From NCBI GenBank assembly GCA_038254525.1, contig JBBSGC010000006.1, positions 1-36,310 of the forward strand: 36,310 nucleotides of DNA, given 5' to 3'. A program made the translations under genes and the position numbers. The notes under the pieces are model-generated. The model was not told the origin of the DNA. It saw only the letters and a list, made by a program, of their open reading frames with translations, and did no database searches. This document shows positions 29,749-36,310 of this stretch, in pieces (position 1 is the first letter of the stretch; each line of letters starts with the position of its first letter). This DNA comes from JBBSGC01 sp038254525. GTDB lineage: Bacteria > Actinomycetota > Actinomycetes > Propionibacteriales > Nocardioidaceae.

Positions 29749-30435
29749 TCACGCGTTCGGGTCGTCGGCGGCGACCTCCACGCCGGTGTCCACGGTGATG
29801 CCGAGCGCGGCGGCCAGCTCAAAGGTCAGCCCGATGAGGTCGAGCGGGTCGATGACCGCCCCGGCCAGGCTGGCCACCCCGGAGATCCCGTCGAGCACGC
29901 AGCGGCTGATCCGGACCGCGTCGACGCTCACGGAGCGGAACTGCGCGCCGCTGAGCTCGCAGTCGGTGAAGGTCACGTCCTGCAGCTGCGCCTCGGTCAG
30001 GTCGGCGCCGCTCAGCCGGCAACCCTCGAACGCCACCCGCTTGAGCCGGGCGAAGCGCCAGCTGCTCAGGTCGAGCCGGCAGTCGAGGAGCTGCACGTTC
30101 TGCACCGAGCAACCTGCCAGGTCGATGCCGGTCAGCCGACTGCGCTCGATGCGAACCCGCTGCAGCCCGGAGTCGACCAGGCAGAGGTTAGCCGCGTCAC
30201 AGCTGTCGAGTGTGGTGTCGCTGATCGTGCATCGCCGCCACGAACCTTCGCGCAGCGCCACCCGATCGAGCCGGCAGCCTTCGAGGTCCACCAGCTCCAG
30301 GTGGGAGCCGGACAGGTCGCCACCGTCGATCGCGGCGTCGCGCAGGCTGGACTCGTCGGTCAACCCGGAGCCAGGCAGGGTCACCGGGCTGCGGGCCCGC
30401 CGACGGGGTGCGACCGGGGCGAGTGGGAAGCGCAT
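29749..30435 (-). CDS. Pentapeptide-repeat protein
   Basis: A 228-residue protein with a right-handed quadrilateral beta-helix. From about residue 25 to 185 successive A(D/N)LxX-type pentapeptides run on, for example DLSGSHLELVDLEGCRLD, SRLTGIDLAGCS, CRLSGADLTEAQLQDV and CELSGAQF. The central position is Leu or Phe as required. Such proteins can mimic DNA and protect gyrase from quinolones (Qnr/MfpA type) or have unrelated roles; the sequence does not decide. A hydrophobic C-terminal helix (DPLDLIGLTFELAAALGI) could dimerise it. The ATG at 30435 (AGGG 8 bases upstream) is preferred over the GTG at 30444. It starts 10 bases after the MATE gene's stop, so it is co-transcribed with the exporter. 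Confidence 0.88.
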   Translation of the reverse strand: MRFPLAPVAPRRRARSPVTLPGSGLTDESSLRDAAIDGGDLSGSHLELVDLEGCRLDRVALREGSWRRCTISDTTLDSCDAANLCLVDSGLQRVRIERSRLTGIDLAGCSVQNVQLLDCRLDLSSWRFARLKRVAFEGCRLSGADLTEAQLQDVTFTDCELSGAQFRSVSVDAVRISRCVLDGISGVASLAGAVIDPLDLIGLTFELAAALGITVDTGVEVAADDPNA

Positions 30436-30445
30436 CGACAGCACC

Positions 30446-31786
30446 CTAGGCGGGTATCTCGACGGCAGCGCCGGTGCGCAGCCAGCCGGCGGAACGCTCC
30501 CGGCTGACCAACGTCAAAGCGCGAGCCACGATGAACCCGGCATACGCGGCCCACAGCCAGGCCAGGCCGGCGTGCAGCAGCCACACCAGCGCCGCCAGTG
30601 GCGTGTAGGCCGCGAGCGTGACGAGTCCGGCTCCGGCGAGGTAGCGGCCGTCCCCGGCACCGATCAGGACGCCGTCGAGCACGAATACGACGCCGGACAC
30701 CGGCTGCACGGCGGCGACCACGAGCAGGGCGCCGACCGCGGCCGTCCGGACCGCAGGGTCGGTGGTGAAGGCGGCGGTCAGCCACGGGCTGATCGCGGCG
30801 AGGACGAGCGCGGCGCCGCCGCCGGCCGAAAGCCCCCAGACCAGCATCCGGCGGGTCATCCGTCGGGCACCGAGCACGTCGCCGGCGCCGAGGTAGCGGC
30901 CCGTCATGGCCTGGCCCGCGATCGCCACCGCGTCGAGCGCGAAGGCCAGCGTCGACACGACAGTGACCACCACCTGGTGCGCTGCGGTCGCGGTGGTGCC
31001 CAGGGAGCTGGCGACCAGCGTGCCGAGCAGCAGCGCACTGCGCAGCGTGAGGGTACGCACCACCAGCGGTACGCCCGCGCGGGCGGCCTCCAGGATCCCC
31101 CGGCGCCGCGGCCGCAGATCGGCCTCTCGGCGGCGGGCCGCCCGGACGATGACGCTCAGCAACGCGGCGGCTGCGCCCCACTGCGCGACGGTGGTCCCAA
31201 GCGCAGAGCCAGCGATGCCCAGTCCCAACCCGTAGACGAGCAGCAGGTTCAGCATGATGTTGACCAGGTTCGCGGTGACCGCCACGACCAGCGGGGTTCG
31301 GGTGTCCTGCAGGCCCCGCAGGACCCCGGTGGTCGCCAGCACGACCAGCATCGCGGGCAGGCCCAGCGCGGCGATCTGCAGGTACGTGGTGGCCGCGGCG
31401 TCGACGTCGGGCGCCGTGCCGAAGAGTCCGACCAGCGAGCGGGCGACAACCGTGGTCGCAACGGCGGCTCCGGTGCCCAGGAGCAGGGCCAGCCACAGGC
31501 CGCTGACGCCGGTGGTCAGCGCACCTCGCTCGTCGCCGGCGCCAAGGCGCCGACCGACCGAGGCAGTGGTGCCGTAGGCGAGGAAGATGGCCAGCCCGAC
31601 GACCGTCTGCACCACGGTCGCCGCCACGGCGAGGGCAGCCAGTGGGGCGCTGCCGAGGTGACCGACGACAGCGGTGTCGGCGAGCAGGAACAGCGGCTCG
31701 CTCACCAAGGCGACGAACGCAGGCAGCGCGAGGCGCGCAATCTGTGCGTCGTCGGCTCCCCATCGGGGCCTGGGCGGACGCCGCAT
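30446..31786 (-). CDS. MATE family efflux transporter (DinF-like)
   Basis: A 446-residue inner-membrane antiporter of the MOP superfamily, with about twelve helices in two pseudo-symmetric halves. The opening IARLALPAFVALVSEPLFLLADTAVVGHLG is the DinF-type MATE signature, and the motif recurs in the second half (AFALDAVAIAGQAMTGRYLGAGD). Predicted to export cationic drugs or metabolites using Na+ or H+; substrate unknown. A gene of this type stands between rplI and dnaB in Streptomyces too. The ATG at 31786 is preceded by TACGGT at 7 bases and no clear ribosome binding site, so it may be leaderless. The longer upstream frame crosses the dnaB-side regulatory region and is not used. Confidence 0.92.
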   Translation of the reverse strand: MRRPPRPRWGADDAQIARLALPAFVALVSEPLFLLADTAVVGHLGSAPLAALAVAATVVQTVVGLAIFLAYGTTASVGRRLGAGDERGALTTGVSGLWLALLLGTGAAVATTVVARSLVGLFGTAPDVDAAATTYLQIAALGLPAMLVVLATTGVLRGLQDTRTPLVVAVTANLVNIMLNLLLVYGLGLGIAGSALGTTVAQWGAAAALLSVIVRAARRREADLRPRRRGILEAARAGVPLVVRTLTLRSALLLGTLVASSLGTTATAAHQVVVTVVSTLAFALDAVAIAGQAMTGRYLGAGDVLGARRMTRRMLVWGLSAGGGAALVLAAISPWLTAAFTTDPAVRTAAVGALLVVAAVQPVSGVVFVLDGVLIGAGDGRYLAGAGLVTLAAYTPLAALVWLLHAGLAWLWAAYAGFIVARALTLVSRERSAGWLRTGAAVEIPA

Positions 31787-31793
31787 GGCTGCC

Positions 31794-31799
31794 ACCGTA
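31794..31799 (-). promoter_or_regulatory. -10-like box for leaderless MATE gene
   Basis: TACGGT on the minus strand ends 7 bases before the ATG at 31786. No -35 is obvious. Confidence 0.35.
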
Positions 31800-31984
31800 G
31801 TGGACCGTGGTGTCGACGAACCGCCGGAGCCGGGCGCCCGAACCGGCCCGTTCGGACGGCATGTCGACAAGGGGACTGTGGAGAACTCCGCAGCGACGGC
31901 TCGCCCGGAACTTTGTTGGCTGCACACCGGGCGGAGAGTCGTCCGGGCAGGTCAGAAGCGGTTTGCGCGGGCCAACCAAATTGC

Positions 31985-32061
31985 CTGTCCACAGGTTCGC
32001 CAACAGCCTGTGCACAGTGGTCCACGGCGTTGTGCACAGGATTGCCGGTTGTTCTGCACAG
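31985..32061 (+). repeat. Phased array of four DnaA-box-like sites
   Basis: CTGTCCACA (31985), CTGTGCACA (32008), TTGTGCACA (32030) and TTCTGCACA (32052) share one orientation and begin 23, 22 and 22 bases apart, about two helical turns. Each is followed by G. The actinobacterial DnaA box is TTGTCCACA with variation at the first three positions: the first site fits fully, and the others replace the central C by G, as TTATNCACA allows. Binding by DnaA is inferred; a different palindrome-binding regulator is possible because TGTGCACA is self-complementary. Confidence 0.6.
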
Positions 32062-32254
32062 GGGTTGTGTGGCGCGCTCTTCCCGACCAAGCGGGCCGTG
32101 CGTAACGTCTGCGCAGTTCATCGGCGCAGACAACGCTGCCTGACCTGACGGCCTGCGCAGCAAGCCTCGGCTCCGGCAGCGGTGTCAGTGGGTCTGCCTA
32201 GCCTGCGAGCGGGTCGTTGGTGGGTCGAGCGGCGAGCGGGAGAGGCGGTCACTG

Positions 32255-34969
32255 GTGAGTGTCACCGACATGCGGGGCACTCCGGAGCCACCGGAGGACT
32301 TCGAGGCCATCTTCGGGCGCCCCGGCGGGCGGGACGATCCCGGTGCCAGCGGCGGCCGGCACTCGGGGCGAGCCGAGCGGACGCCGCCCCAGGACCAGGC
32401 AGCCGAGCAGAGCGTCCTGGGCGCGATGTTGTTGTCCAAGGACGCCATCGCTGATGTGATCGAGGTCCTGCGCGGCGGCGACTTCTACCGGCCAGCGCAC
32501 GAGATCGTCTACGACGCCGTCATCGACCTGTACGGGCGCGGCGAGCCGGCCGACCCGGTGACGATGGCGGCGGAGCTGCAGCGGCGCGGTGAGCTGGCCA
32601 GGTTGGGCGGTGCCCCCTATCTCCATGACCTCACTGCAGGCGTACCCATCGCTGCCAATGCCGGCTACTACGCCGAGATCGTCCGCGAGAAGGCGATCCT
32701 GCGGCGGCTGGTCGACGCAGGCACCAAGATCGCGCAGCTGGGCTATGCCGGCGAGGGGCAGGTCGATGACACGGTCGACCGGGCACAGGCCGAGATCTTC
32801 AGCGTGACGGACCGGCGGACCAGTGAGGACTACCTGCCGCTGAGCGAGATCATGGCCGGCACTCTCGACGAGATCGAGGCGATCAGCGCGCACGATGGTG
32901 GTCTGGCGGGTGTGCCCACCGGCTTCACCGAGCTCGACGAGCTGACCAACGGGCTGCACGGCGGTCAGATGGTGATCGTGGCGGCGCGGCCGGCGGTGGG
33001 CAAGTCGATGCTGGCACTGGACTTCTGCCGCGCTGCCTCGATCAAGCATGGCTTGACCAGCGTCATCTTCTCGCTGGAGATGAACCGCACCGAGATCACC
33101 ATGCGGCTGTTGTCCGCGGAGGCGCGGATCGCGCTGCACCACATGCGCAACGGCCACATGACCGACGCAGACTGGTCCCAGCTGGCGCGCAAGATGGGTG
33201 AGGTGAGCTCGGCGCCGCTGTTCATCGACGACAGCCCCAACCTCACGATGATGGAGATCCGGGCCAAGGCTCGCCGGCTGAAGCAGCGCCACGACCTCAA
33301 GCTCGTCGTCGTCGACTACCTGCAGCTGCTCAGCTCCGGCAAGCGGGTCGAGAGCCGCCAGCTCGAGGTGTCGGAGTTCTCCCGCCAGATGAAGCTGCTG
33401 GCCAAGGAGCTCGACGTGCCGATCATCGCGATCAGCCAGCTCAACCGAGGCTCGGAACAGCGCACCGACAAGCGGCCGCTGCTCAGCGACCTTCGGGAAT
33501 CGGGATGTCTCACCGCAGACGCCCGACTGCTCCGGGCTGACAACGGGGCCGAGATCTCCCTCGGTGACCTGCTGGCCGACGACGTCCGAGCCGTGCCGGT
33601 GTGGACGCTCGACGATCGACTCAAGCTGGTGCCGCGGACCTTGACGCACGCCTTCCCGAGCGGGGTGCGGCCGGTCTTCCGCCTGCGCCTCGCATCCGGT
33701 CGCCAGGTCGAGGCGACGGCTAGCCATCCCCTGCTGACCTATGACGGCTGGCAGCCGTTGTCTGACCTTGTGGTGGGTTCGCGGGTCGGCGTGCTGCGGC
33801 ACGTGCCTGCGCCCTTGCGGACCGTGGCGTGGGACGACAACGAGATCGTGGTGCTGGCACATCTGCTCGGAGACGGGTCGTTCGTGCGTGCCCAACCCAT
33901 CCGTTACGCCAGCGTCGACGAGAGCAACCTCATGGCCGTCACCGACGCCGCGCATCGACGATTCGGCATCACTGCCGTACGCGACGACTATCCAGCGGCG
34001 CGGGTGACCACCCTGCGCCTTCCGGCGCCCTACCGGCTCACCCACGGCAGACGGAATCCGATTGCTGCTTGGTTGGACAGCCTGGGGTTGTTCGGACTCC
34101 GCAGCCACGAGAAGTTCGTTCCGGCCGGTGTGTTCGGGCTGCCCAAGCCTCAGCTGGGGATGTTCCTTCGGCATCTGTGGGCCACCGACGGCTCGGTGCG
34201 GTGGGACCCGGTCGTCGGACAGGGTCGGATCTACTTCGCCTCGACAAGTCGGCGACTGGTCGACGATGTCGCACAGCTGCTGTTGCGGTTCAGCATCGTG
34301 GCCCGGGTCAAGCGCACCACCAAGGTCGGATACCGCGACGGCTGGCAGCTGCACATTTACGGCGCTGACCACCAGCGACGGTTCTGCTCCGAGATCGGCG
34401 TGCATGGTGCTCGTGGCGAGTCCGCGCGCGAGGTCCTTCAGCAGCTCAGGGCCGTCACTCCCAGCCCGAACCTTGACACAGTGCCGGTCGAGGTCTGGGA
34501 GTCGGTGCGCGCAGCGTTGCGCGACCGCGCCATCAGCCATCGGCAGTTCGCGTCGGCGCTGGACACCTCCTTCTGTGGCTCCGCATTGTCGCGGCACGCT
34601 CCGTCGCGTACGCGAATGGCCAAGATCGCGACGATTCTCGGCGACGCCGACATGGAGGTGCTGGCGACCAACGACGTATTCTGGGACACGATCGTCGAGA
34701 TCCAGCCGCTGGGGGAGCGTGAGGTATATGACGCCACGGTGCTCGGCAATCACAACTTCGTCGCCAACGGAATCGCCCTCCACAACAGCTTGGAGCAAGA
34801 CGCCGACGTAGTGATCCTGCTGCACCGCGACGACGTCTACGAGCGGGAGTCCACCCGCCCGGGCGAGGCGGACCTGATCGTGGCCAAGCACCGGGCCGGC
34901 CCCACCGACACGATCGTCGTCGCCTTCCAGGGGCACTACTCGCGGTTCGTGGACATGCAGCGGACATAG
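32255..34969 (+). CDS. dnaB: Replicative DNA helicase DnaB, precursor with intein
   Basis: A 904-codon gene; removal of a 427-residue intein leaves a 477-residue helicase, normal for DnaB. The N-terminal helicase-loading domain (DQAAEQSVLGAMLLSKDAI, RRGELARLGGAPYLHDL) is followed by the RecA-like domain with Walker A ARPAVGKSMLALDF, the SLEMNRTEI motif and Walker B LKLVVVDYLQLL. SQLNRGSEQR and LLSDLRESG lead into the intein; the helicase resumes at SLEQDADVVILLHRDD and ends with AKHRAGPTDTIVVAFQGHYSRFVD. It unwinds DNA at the fork, as a hexamer. The GTG at 32255 has GAGAGG 9 bases upstream; ATG at 32270 is an alternative. The upstream DnaA-box-like array may regulate it. Confidence 0.96.
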   Translation: MSVTDMRGTPEPPEDFEAIFGRPGGRDDPGASGGRHSGRAERTPPQDQAAEQSVLGAMLLSKDAIADVIEVLRGGDFYRPAHEIVYDAVIDLYGRGEPADPVTMAAELQRRGELARLGGAPYLHDLTAGVPIAANAGYYAEIVREKAILRRLVDAGTKIAQLGYAGEGQVDDTVDRAQAEIFSVTDRRTSEDYLPLSEIMAGTLDEIEAISAHDGGLAGVPTGFTELDELTNGLHGGQMVIVAARPAVGKSMLALDFCRAASIKHGLTSVIFSLEMNRTEITMRLLSAEARIALHHMRNGHMTDADWSQLARKMGEVSSAPLFIDDSPNLTMMEIRAKARRLKQRHDLKLVVVDYLQLLSSGKRVESRQLEVSEFSRQMKLLAKELDVPIIAISQLNRGSEQRTDKRPLLSDLRESGCLTADARLLRADNGAEISLGDLLADDVRAVPVWTLDDRLKLVPRTLTHAFPSGVRPVFRLRLASGRQVEATASHPLLTYDGWQPLSDLVVGSRVGVLRHVPAPLRTVAWDDNEIVVLAHLLGDGSFVRAQPIRYASVDESNLMAVTDAAHRRFGITAVRDDYPAARVTTLRLPAPYRLTHGRRNPIAAWLDSLGLFGLRSHEKFVPAGVFGLPKPQLGMFLRHLWATDGSVRWDPVVGQGRIYFASTSRRLVDDVAQLLLRFSIVARVKRTTKVGYRDGWQLHIYGADHQRRFCSEIGVHGARGESAREVLQQLRAVTPSPNLDTVPVEVWESVRAALRDRAISHRQFASALDTSFCGSALSRHAPSRTRMAKIATILGDADMEVLATNDVFWDTIVEIQPLGEREVYDATVLGNHNFVANGIALHNSLEQDADVVILLHRDDVYERESTRPGEADLIVAKHRAGPTDTIVVAFQGHYSRFVDMQRT
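33506..34786 (+). mobile_element. DnaB intein with LAGLIDADG homing endonuclease
   Basis: A 427-residue in-frame insertion in the conserved helicase sequence RESG/SLEQDAD, the same site used by the M. tuberculosis DnaB intein. Splicing residues are complete: Cys1 (CLTADARLL), block B with Thr71 and His74 (EATASHPLL), block F (VYDATVLGNHNFVANGIALHN) with penultimate His and terminal Asn, and Ser at +1. The endonuclease has both dodecapeptides with their acidic residues: LAHLLGDGSF (from residue 117) and FLRHLWATDGSV (from residue 220). Nothing looks decayed, so it should splice and may still home. By eye its codons carry more T and A at third positions than the flanking helicase, consistent with later arrival. 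Confidence 0.95.
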
Positions 34970-35096
34970 GTCCTTGCCGACGACTGTGTCGAGACGTCGA
35001 GCTGCTAGGGCCGCTCGTTGGTGAGCTCCTTGAGCACGGCCGTCCAATGTCGGCGCAACATGAGCGAACTCCAACGGCGATCGCGACTGTTCTGGC

Positions 35097-35525
35097 GTGG
35101 ATCGGGTGGACTACGTCGACACCTTCATCGCCGTCGCAGACGACAGCACGGCGGCCGTGGGCACCGTTCCGCCGAGCAAGCCGTCGGTCGCGTCACGTGC
35201 CCACCAGATGATCTCGGAGCACCCTTACAGATGCACCTCGGGCGACGTCATCTTCGCCGTCTTCGCTGACCGCCACGGAGTCCCCGAGCAGGAGCGGGCG
35301 GCGGCTCGCAACCAGTTCTACTCGCGGAGTCAGGCCTGCCTACGGTCCTCGGAGCTTGGCAAGCGCTACGGGTGCGGCGGCCACGCCGATGCCGACGGCC
35401 GGATCGCCCTGGTAGGCGTCGAGACGCCCGAGTACGCCGCGTTCCTCTCCGGCCGGCACCGGAGCTTGGGCGGCGCTCCAACCAAACTCACGAAGGCCAT
35501 GCGAACCTCCCGAGCACCCGGGTGA
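35097..35525 (+). CDS. DUF6157 family protein
   Basis: A 142-residue soluble protein of unknown function. It shows the pattern I associate with DUF6157: VDYVDTFIAVADD at the start, a GTVPP motif, MISEHPYRCTSGDVIFAVFADRHGVPEQERAAARNQF in pieces, a CLRSSELGKRYGCGGHADADGRIALV segment and a KAMRTSR ending. Conserved Cys, His and Tyr residues cluster in the second half, but I know of no demonstrated activity. The start is uncertain: GTG at 35097 or the in-frame GTG at 35106, neither with a good ribosome binding site. It stands alone, 127 bases after dnaB on the same strand and convergent with a VOC gene. Confidence 0.72.
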   Translation: MDRVDYVDTFIAVADDSTAAVGTVPPSKPSVASRAHQMISEHPYRCTSGDVIFAVFADRHGVPEQERAAARNQFYSRSQACLRSSELGKRYGCGGHADADGRIALVGVETPEYAAFLSGRHRSLGGAPTKLTKAMRTSRAPG

Positions 35526-35545
35526 CCGGGAACAGTCGACCCGGG
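35526..35545. terminator. Weak hairpin after the DUF6157 gene
   Basis: CCGGG (35526-35530) can pair with CCCGG (35540-35544). Alternatively CCCGGGT (35517-35523) pairs with ACCCGGG (35539-35545) over a 15-base loop. It lies between convergent genes and has no T-run, so it is a tentative call. Confidence 0.25.
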
Positions 35546-35567
35546 CGCAGGCCGAGATCTGGCCGCG

Positions 35568-36290
35568 CTATCGCGGGGTCAACACACAGAACTCATGGCC
35601 ATCGGGATCGGCCATGACCACCCAGCTGACCTCGCTCTGGCCGATGTCGATGCGAGTCGCACCGAGGGAGACGAGACGGTCGACCTCCGCTTGCTGATCA
35701 CCGTGGACGGGTGGAGCGATGTCGAAGTGCAGCCGGTTCTTCCCGGTCTTCGGCATCAGTGGCGGACCGCCCCAGGTGATCTTCGGACCGCCGCGCGGCG
35801 AGCGGATCGCGGTCTCTTGGTCCTGGTCCCAGACCAACGGCCAGCCCAACGCTTTGCTCCAGAAGTACCCGACGTCCTGCGAACCGTCGCACGCGAGCGC
35901 TCCGAGGAACCCGCAGTCAGCAAGGAACTTGTTGCCCGGCCCGAGCACGCAGAACTCGTTGCCTTCGGGGTCTGCGAGCACAACATGTCCCTCCTCCGGG
36001 CGTTGACCGATGTCGATGTGCCGGGCGCCGAGTCCAAGCGACCTCGCCACCGTCTGCTGCTGGCCCTCGACGGACGTGCTCGTCAGATCGAAGTGCATCT
36101 GGTTCTGGCCGGCCTTCTGCTGCTGGGACGGAAGAAGTCCGATCCGGAACCCGGTGTCGTCGCTCGGCAGGAGCGCAATGCCGTCTTGGGGGTGGTCGGC
36201 CATCTCCCAGCCCAGGACGCCGGCCCAGAAGCGCGCGAGACGGAGCGGGTCGTTCGCATCGAAGCAGAGCGCGAGGAGGTGACAAGTCAT
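35568..36290 (-). CDS. Two-domain VOC (glyoxalase-fold) family protein
   Basis: A 240-residue protein made of two VOC modules in tandem. Domain one is about 1-118: MTCHLLALCFDANDPLRLARFW, QNQMHFDLTSTS, and HVVLADPEGNEFCVLGPG. Domain two is about 122-240: ALACDGSQDVGYFWSKALGWPL, KNRLHFDIAPP, and WVVMADPDGHEFCVLTPR. The paired HFDL/HFDI and DPxGxEFCVL motifs are standard, and the repeated layout shows internal duplication. Substrate unknown; related proteins are often annotated as glyoxalase or antibiotic-binding proteins. The ATG at 36290 is preceded by GGAGGT and GGAGCGGA; an in-frame GTG at 36302 is less likely. It is not related closely to the short VOC protein at 13432-13818 by eye. Confidence 0.87.
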   Translation of the reverse strand: MTCHLLALCFDANDPLRLARFWAGVLGWEMADHPQDGIALLPSDDTGFRIGLLPSQQQKAGQNQMHFDLTSTSVEGQQQTVARSLGLGARHIDIGQRPEEGHVVLADPEGNEFCVLGPGNKFLADCGFLGALACDGSQDVGYFWSKALGWPLVWDQDQETAIRSPRGGPKITWGGPPLMPKTGKNRLHFDIAPPVHGDQQAEVDRLVSLGATRIDIGQSEVSWVVMADPDGHEFCVLTPR

Positions 36291-36310
36291 TCCGCTCCGC
36301 ACCTCCGATC

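Larger units (their letters stand above)
31787..32254. other. 468-base gene-free region upstream of dnaB
   Basis: No credible gene is seen here on either strand; the open frames are shadows without ribosome binding sites or family resemblance. It contains the MATE promoter at the left end, a minus-strand DnaA-box-like TTCTCCACA (31885-31877), a four-member phased array (31985-32061), two CTGCGCAG palindromes exactly 44 bp apart (32109-32116 and 32153-32160), and a possible dnaB -10, TAGCCT (32198-32203). By eye it is richer in A/T and in TGTG/CACA steps than its flanks. Confidence 0.7.

Noticed and set aside
31985..32061. CRISPR or Xer/dif-type site
   Set aside because: Repeats are about 10 bp with 12-13 base intervals, too short for CRISPR, and no 28-bp dif-like palindrome is seen.
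29558..32143. Plus-strand open frame of 861 codons over the pentapeptide and MATE genes
   Set aside because: Ser/Arg/Gly-rich, with no recognisable domain; the minus strand carries clear families.
32249..35074. Minus-strand open frame of 941 codons opposite dnaB
   Set aside because: It mirrors the real dnaB gene and intein codon for codon, is low in complexity of fold motifs, and has no ribosome site; a typical antisense shadow in GC-rich DNA.
1..36310. tRNA or rRNA genes, insertion sequences, prophage or integrase genes
   Set aside because: I read both strands for such features and found none; the intein is the only mobile element supported.

Overview
The window is chromosomal DNA from a high-GC actinomycete (Actinomycetota). 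This rests on strongly GC-biased codon use, frequent GTG starts, a mycobacterium/streptomycete-type gene order, an F420-type luciferase-like oxidoreductase, Ino1 inositol-phosphate synthase, a TP-rich class A penicillin-binding protein and an intein-bearing DnaB. From memory, the backbone trxB - anti-sigma - sigM - pseudokinase - murJ - DUF6049 - pcnA - ino1 - padR - ponA - alanine racemase-like - femX - rpsF - ssb - rpsR - rplI - MATE - dnaB is the origin-proximal order known from Streptomyces. It also corresponds to two blocks (Rv3907c-Rv3913 and Rv0046c-Rv0058) of Mycobacterium tuberculosis. I cannot assign a genus.

Layout. 1-7541 (minus strand): the first 21 codons of trxB with a SigR-like promoter, then an anti-sigma factor, an ECF sigma factor, a membrane pseudokinase, the lipid II flippase MurJ and a secreted/membrane DUF6049 protein, coupled by 4-base stop/start overlaps or short gaps. 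7568-10877: pcnA (+) convergent with padR-ino1 (-). 10878-17551: a PadR-type palindrome, a class A PBP with a long Thr-Pro repeat tail, a small VOC protein, a GT87-like membrane protein, and a femX / alanine-racemase-like pair. 17636-20793: an F420-type oxidoreductase with a DJ-1/PfpI protein, a short Erm/KsgA-like methyltransferase, and endonuclease IV.

20879-27251: an aromatic-carotenoid locus made of two convergent, translationally coupled operons, crtI-crtB-Rieske(DUF5914) on plus and crtYc-crtYd-crtT-crtU on minus. Together they predict phytoene to lycopene to beta-carotene to an isorenieratene-like product. crtE (GGPP synthase) is not in the window. 27252-29139: rpsF-ssb-rpsR-rplI behind a structured leader. 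29146-31786: MATE transporter, pentapeptide-repeat protein and membrane protein (minus). 31787-32254: a 468-base gene-free stretch with four DnaA-box-like sites spaced 22-23 bp. 32255-34969: dnaB interrupted by a 427-residue intein with a LAGLIDADG endonuclease. 35097-36290: a DUF6157 protein and a two-domain VOC protein.

The left half is largely a cell-envelope hub (lipid II flipping, glycan polymerisation, Fem-type cross-bridge, possible D-amino acid supply, inositol for phosphatidylinositol/mycothiol). The carotenoid and stress genes (17.6-27.2 kb) look like an accessory block set between the conserved femX and rpsF genes. The points most worth following up are the phased DnaA-box-like array before dnaB, the apparent ATC start of crtYc, the complete dnaB intein, the Rieske oxygenase in the carotenoid operon, the PadR palindrome, and the repeated pattern of -10 boxes only 6-8 bases before start codons (leaderless genes).
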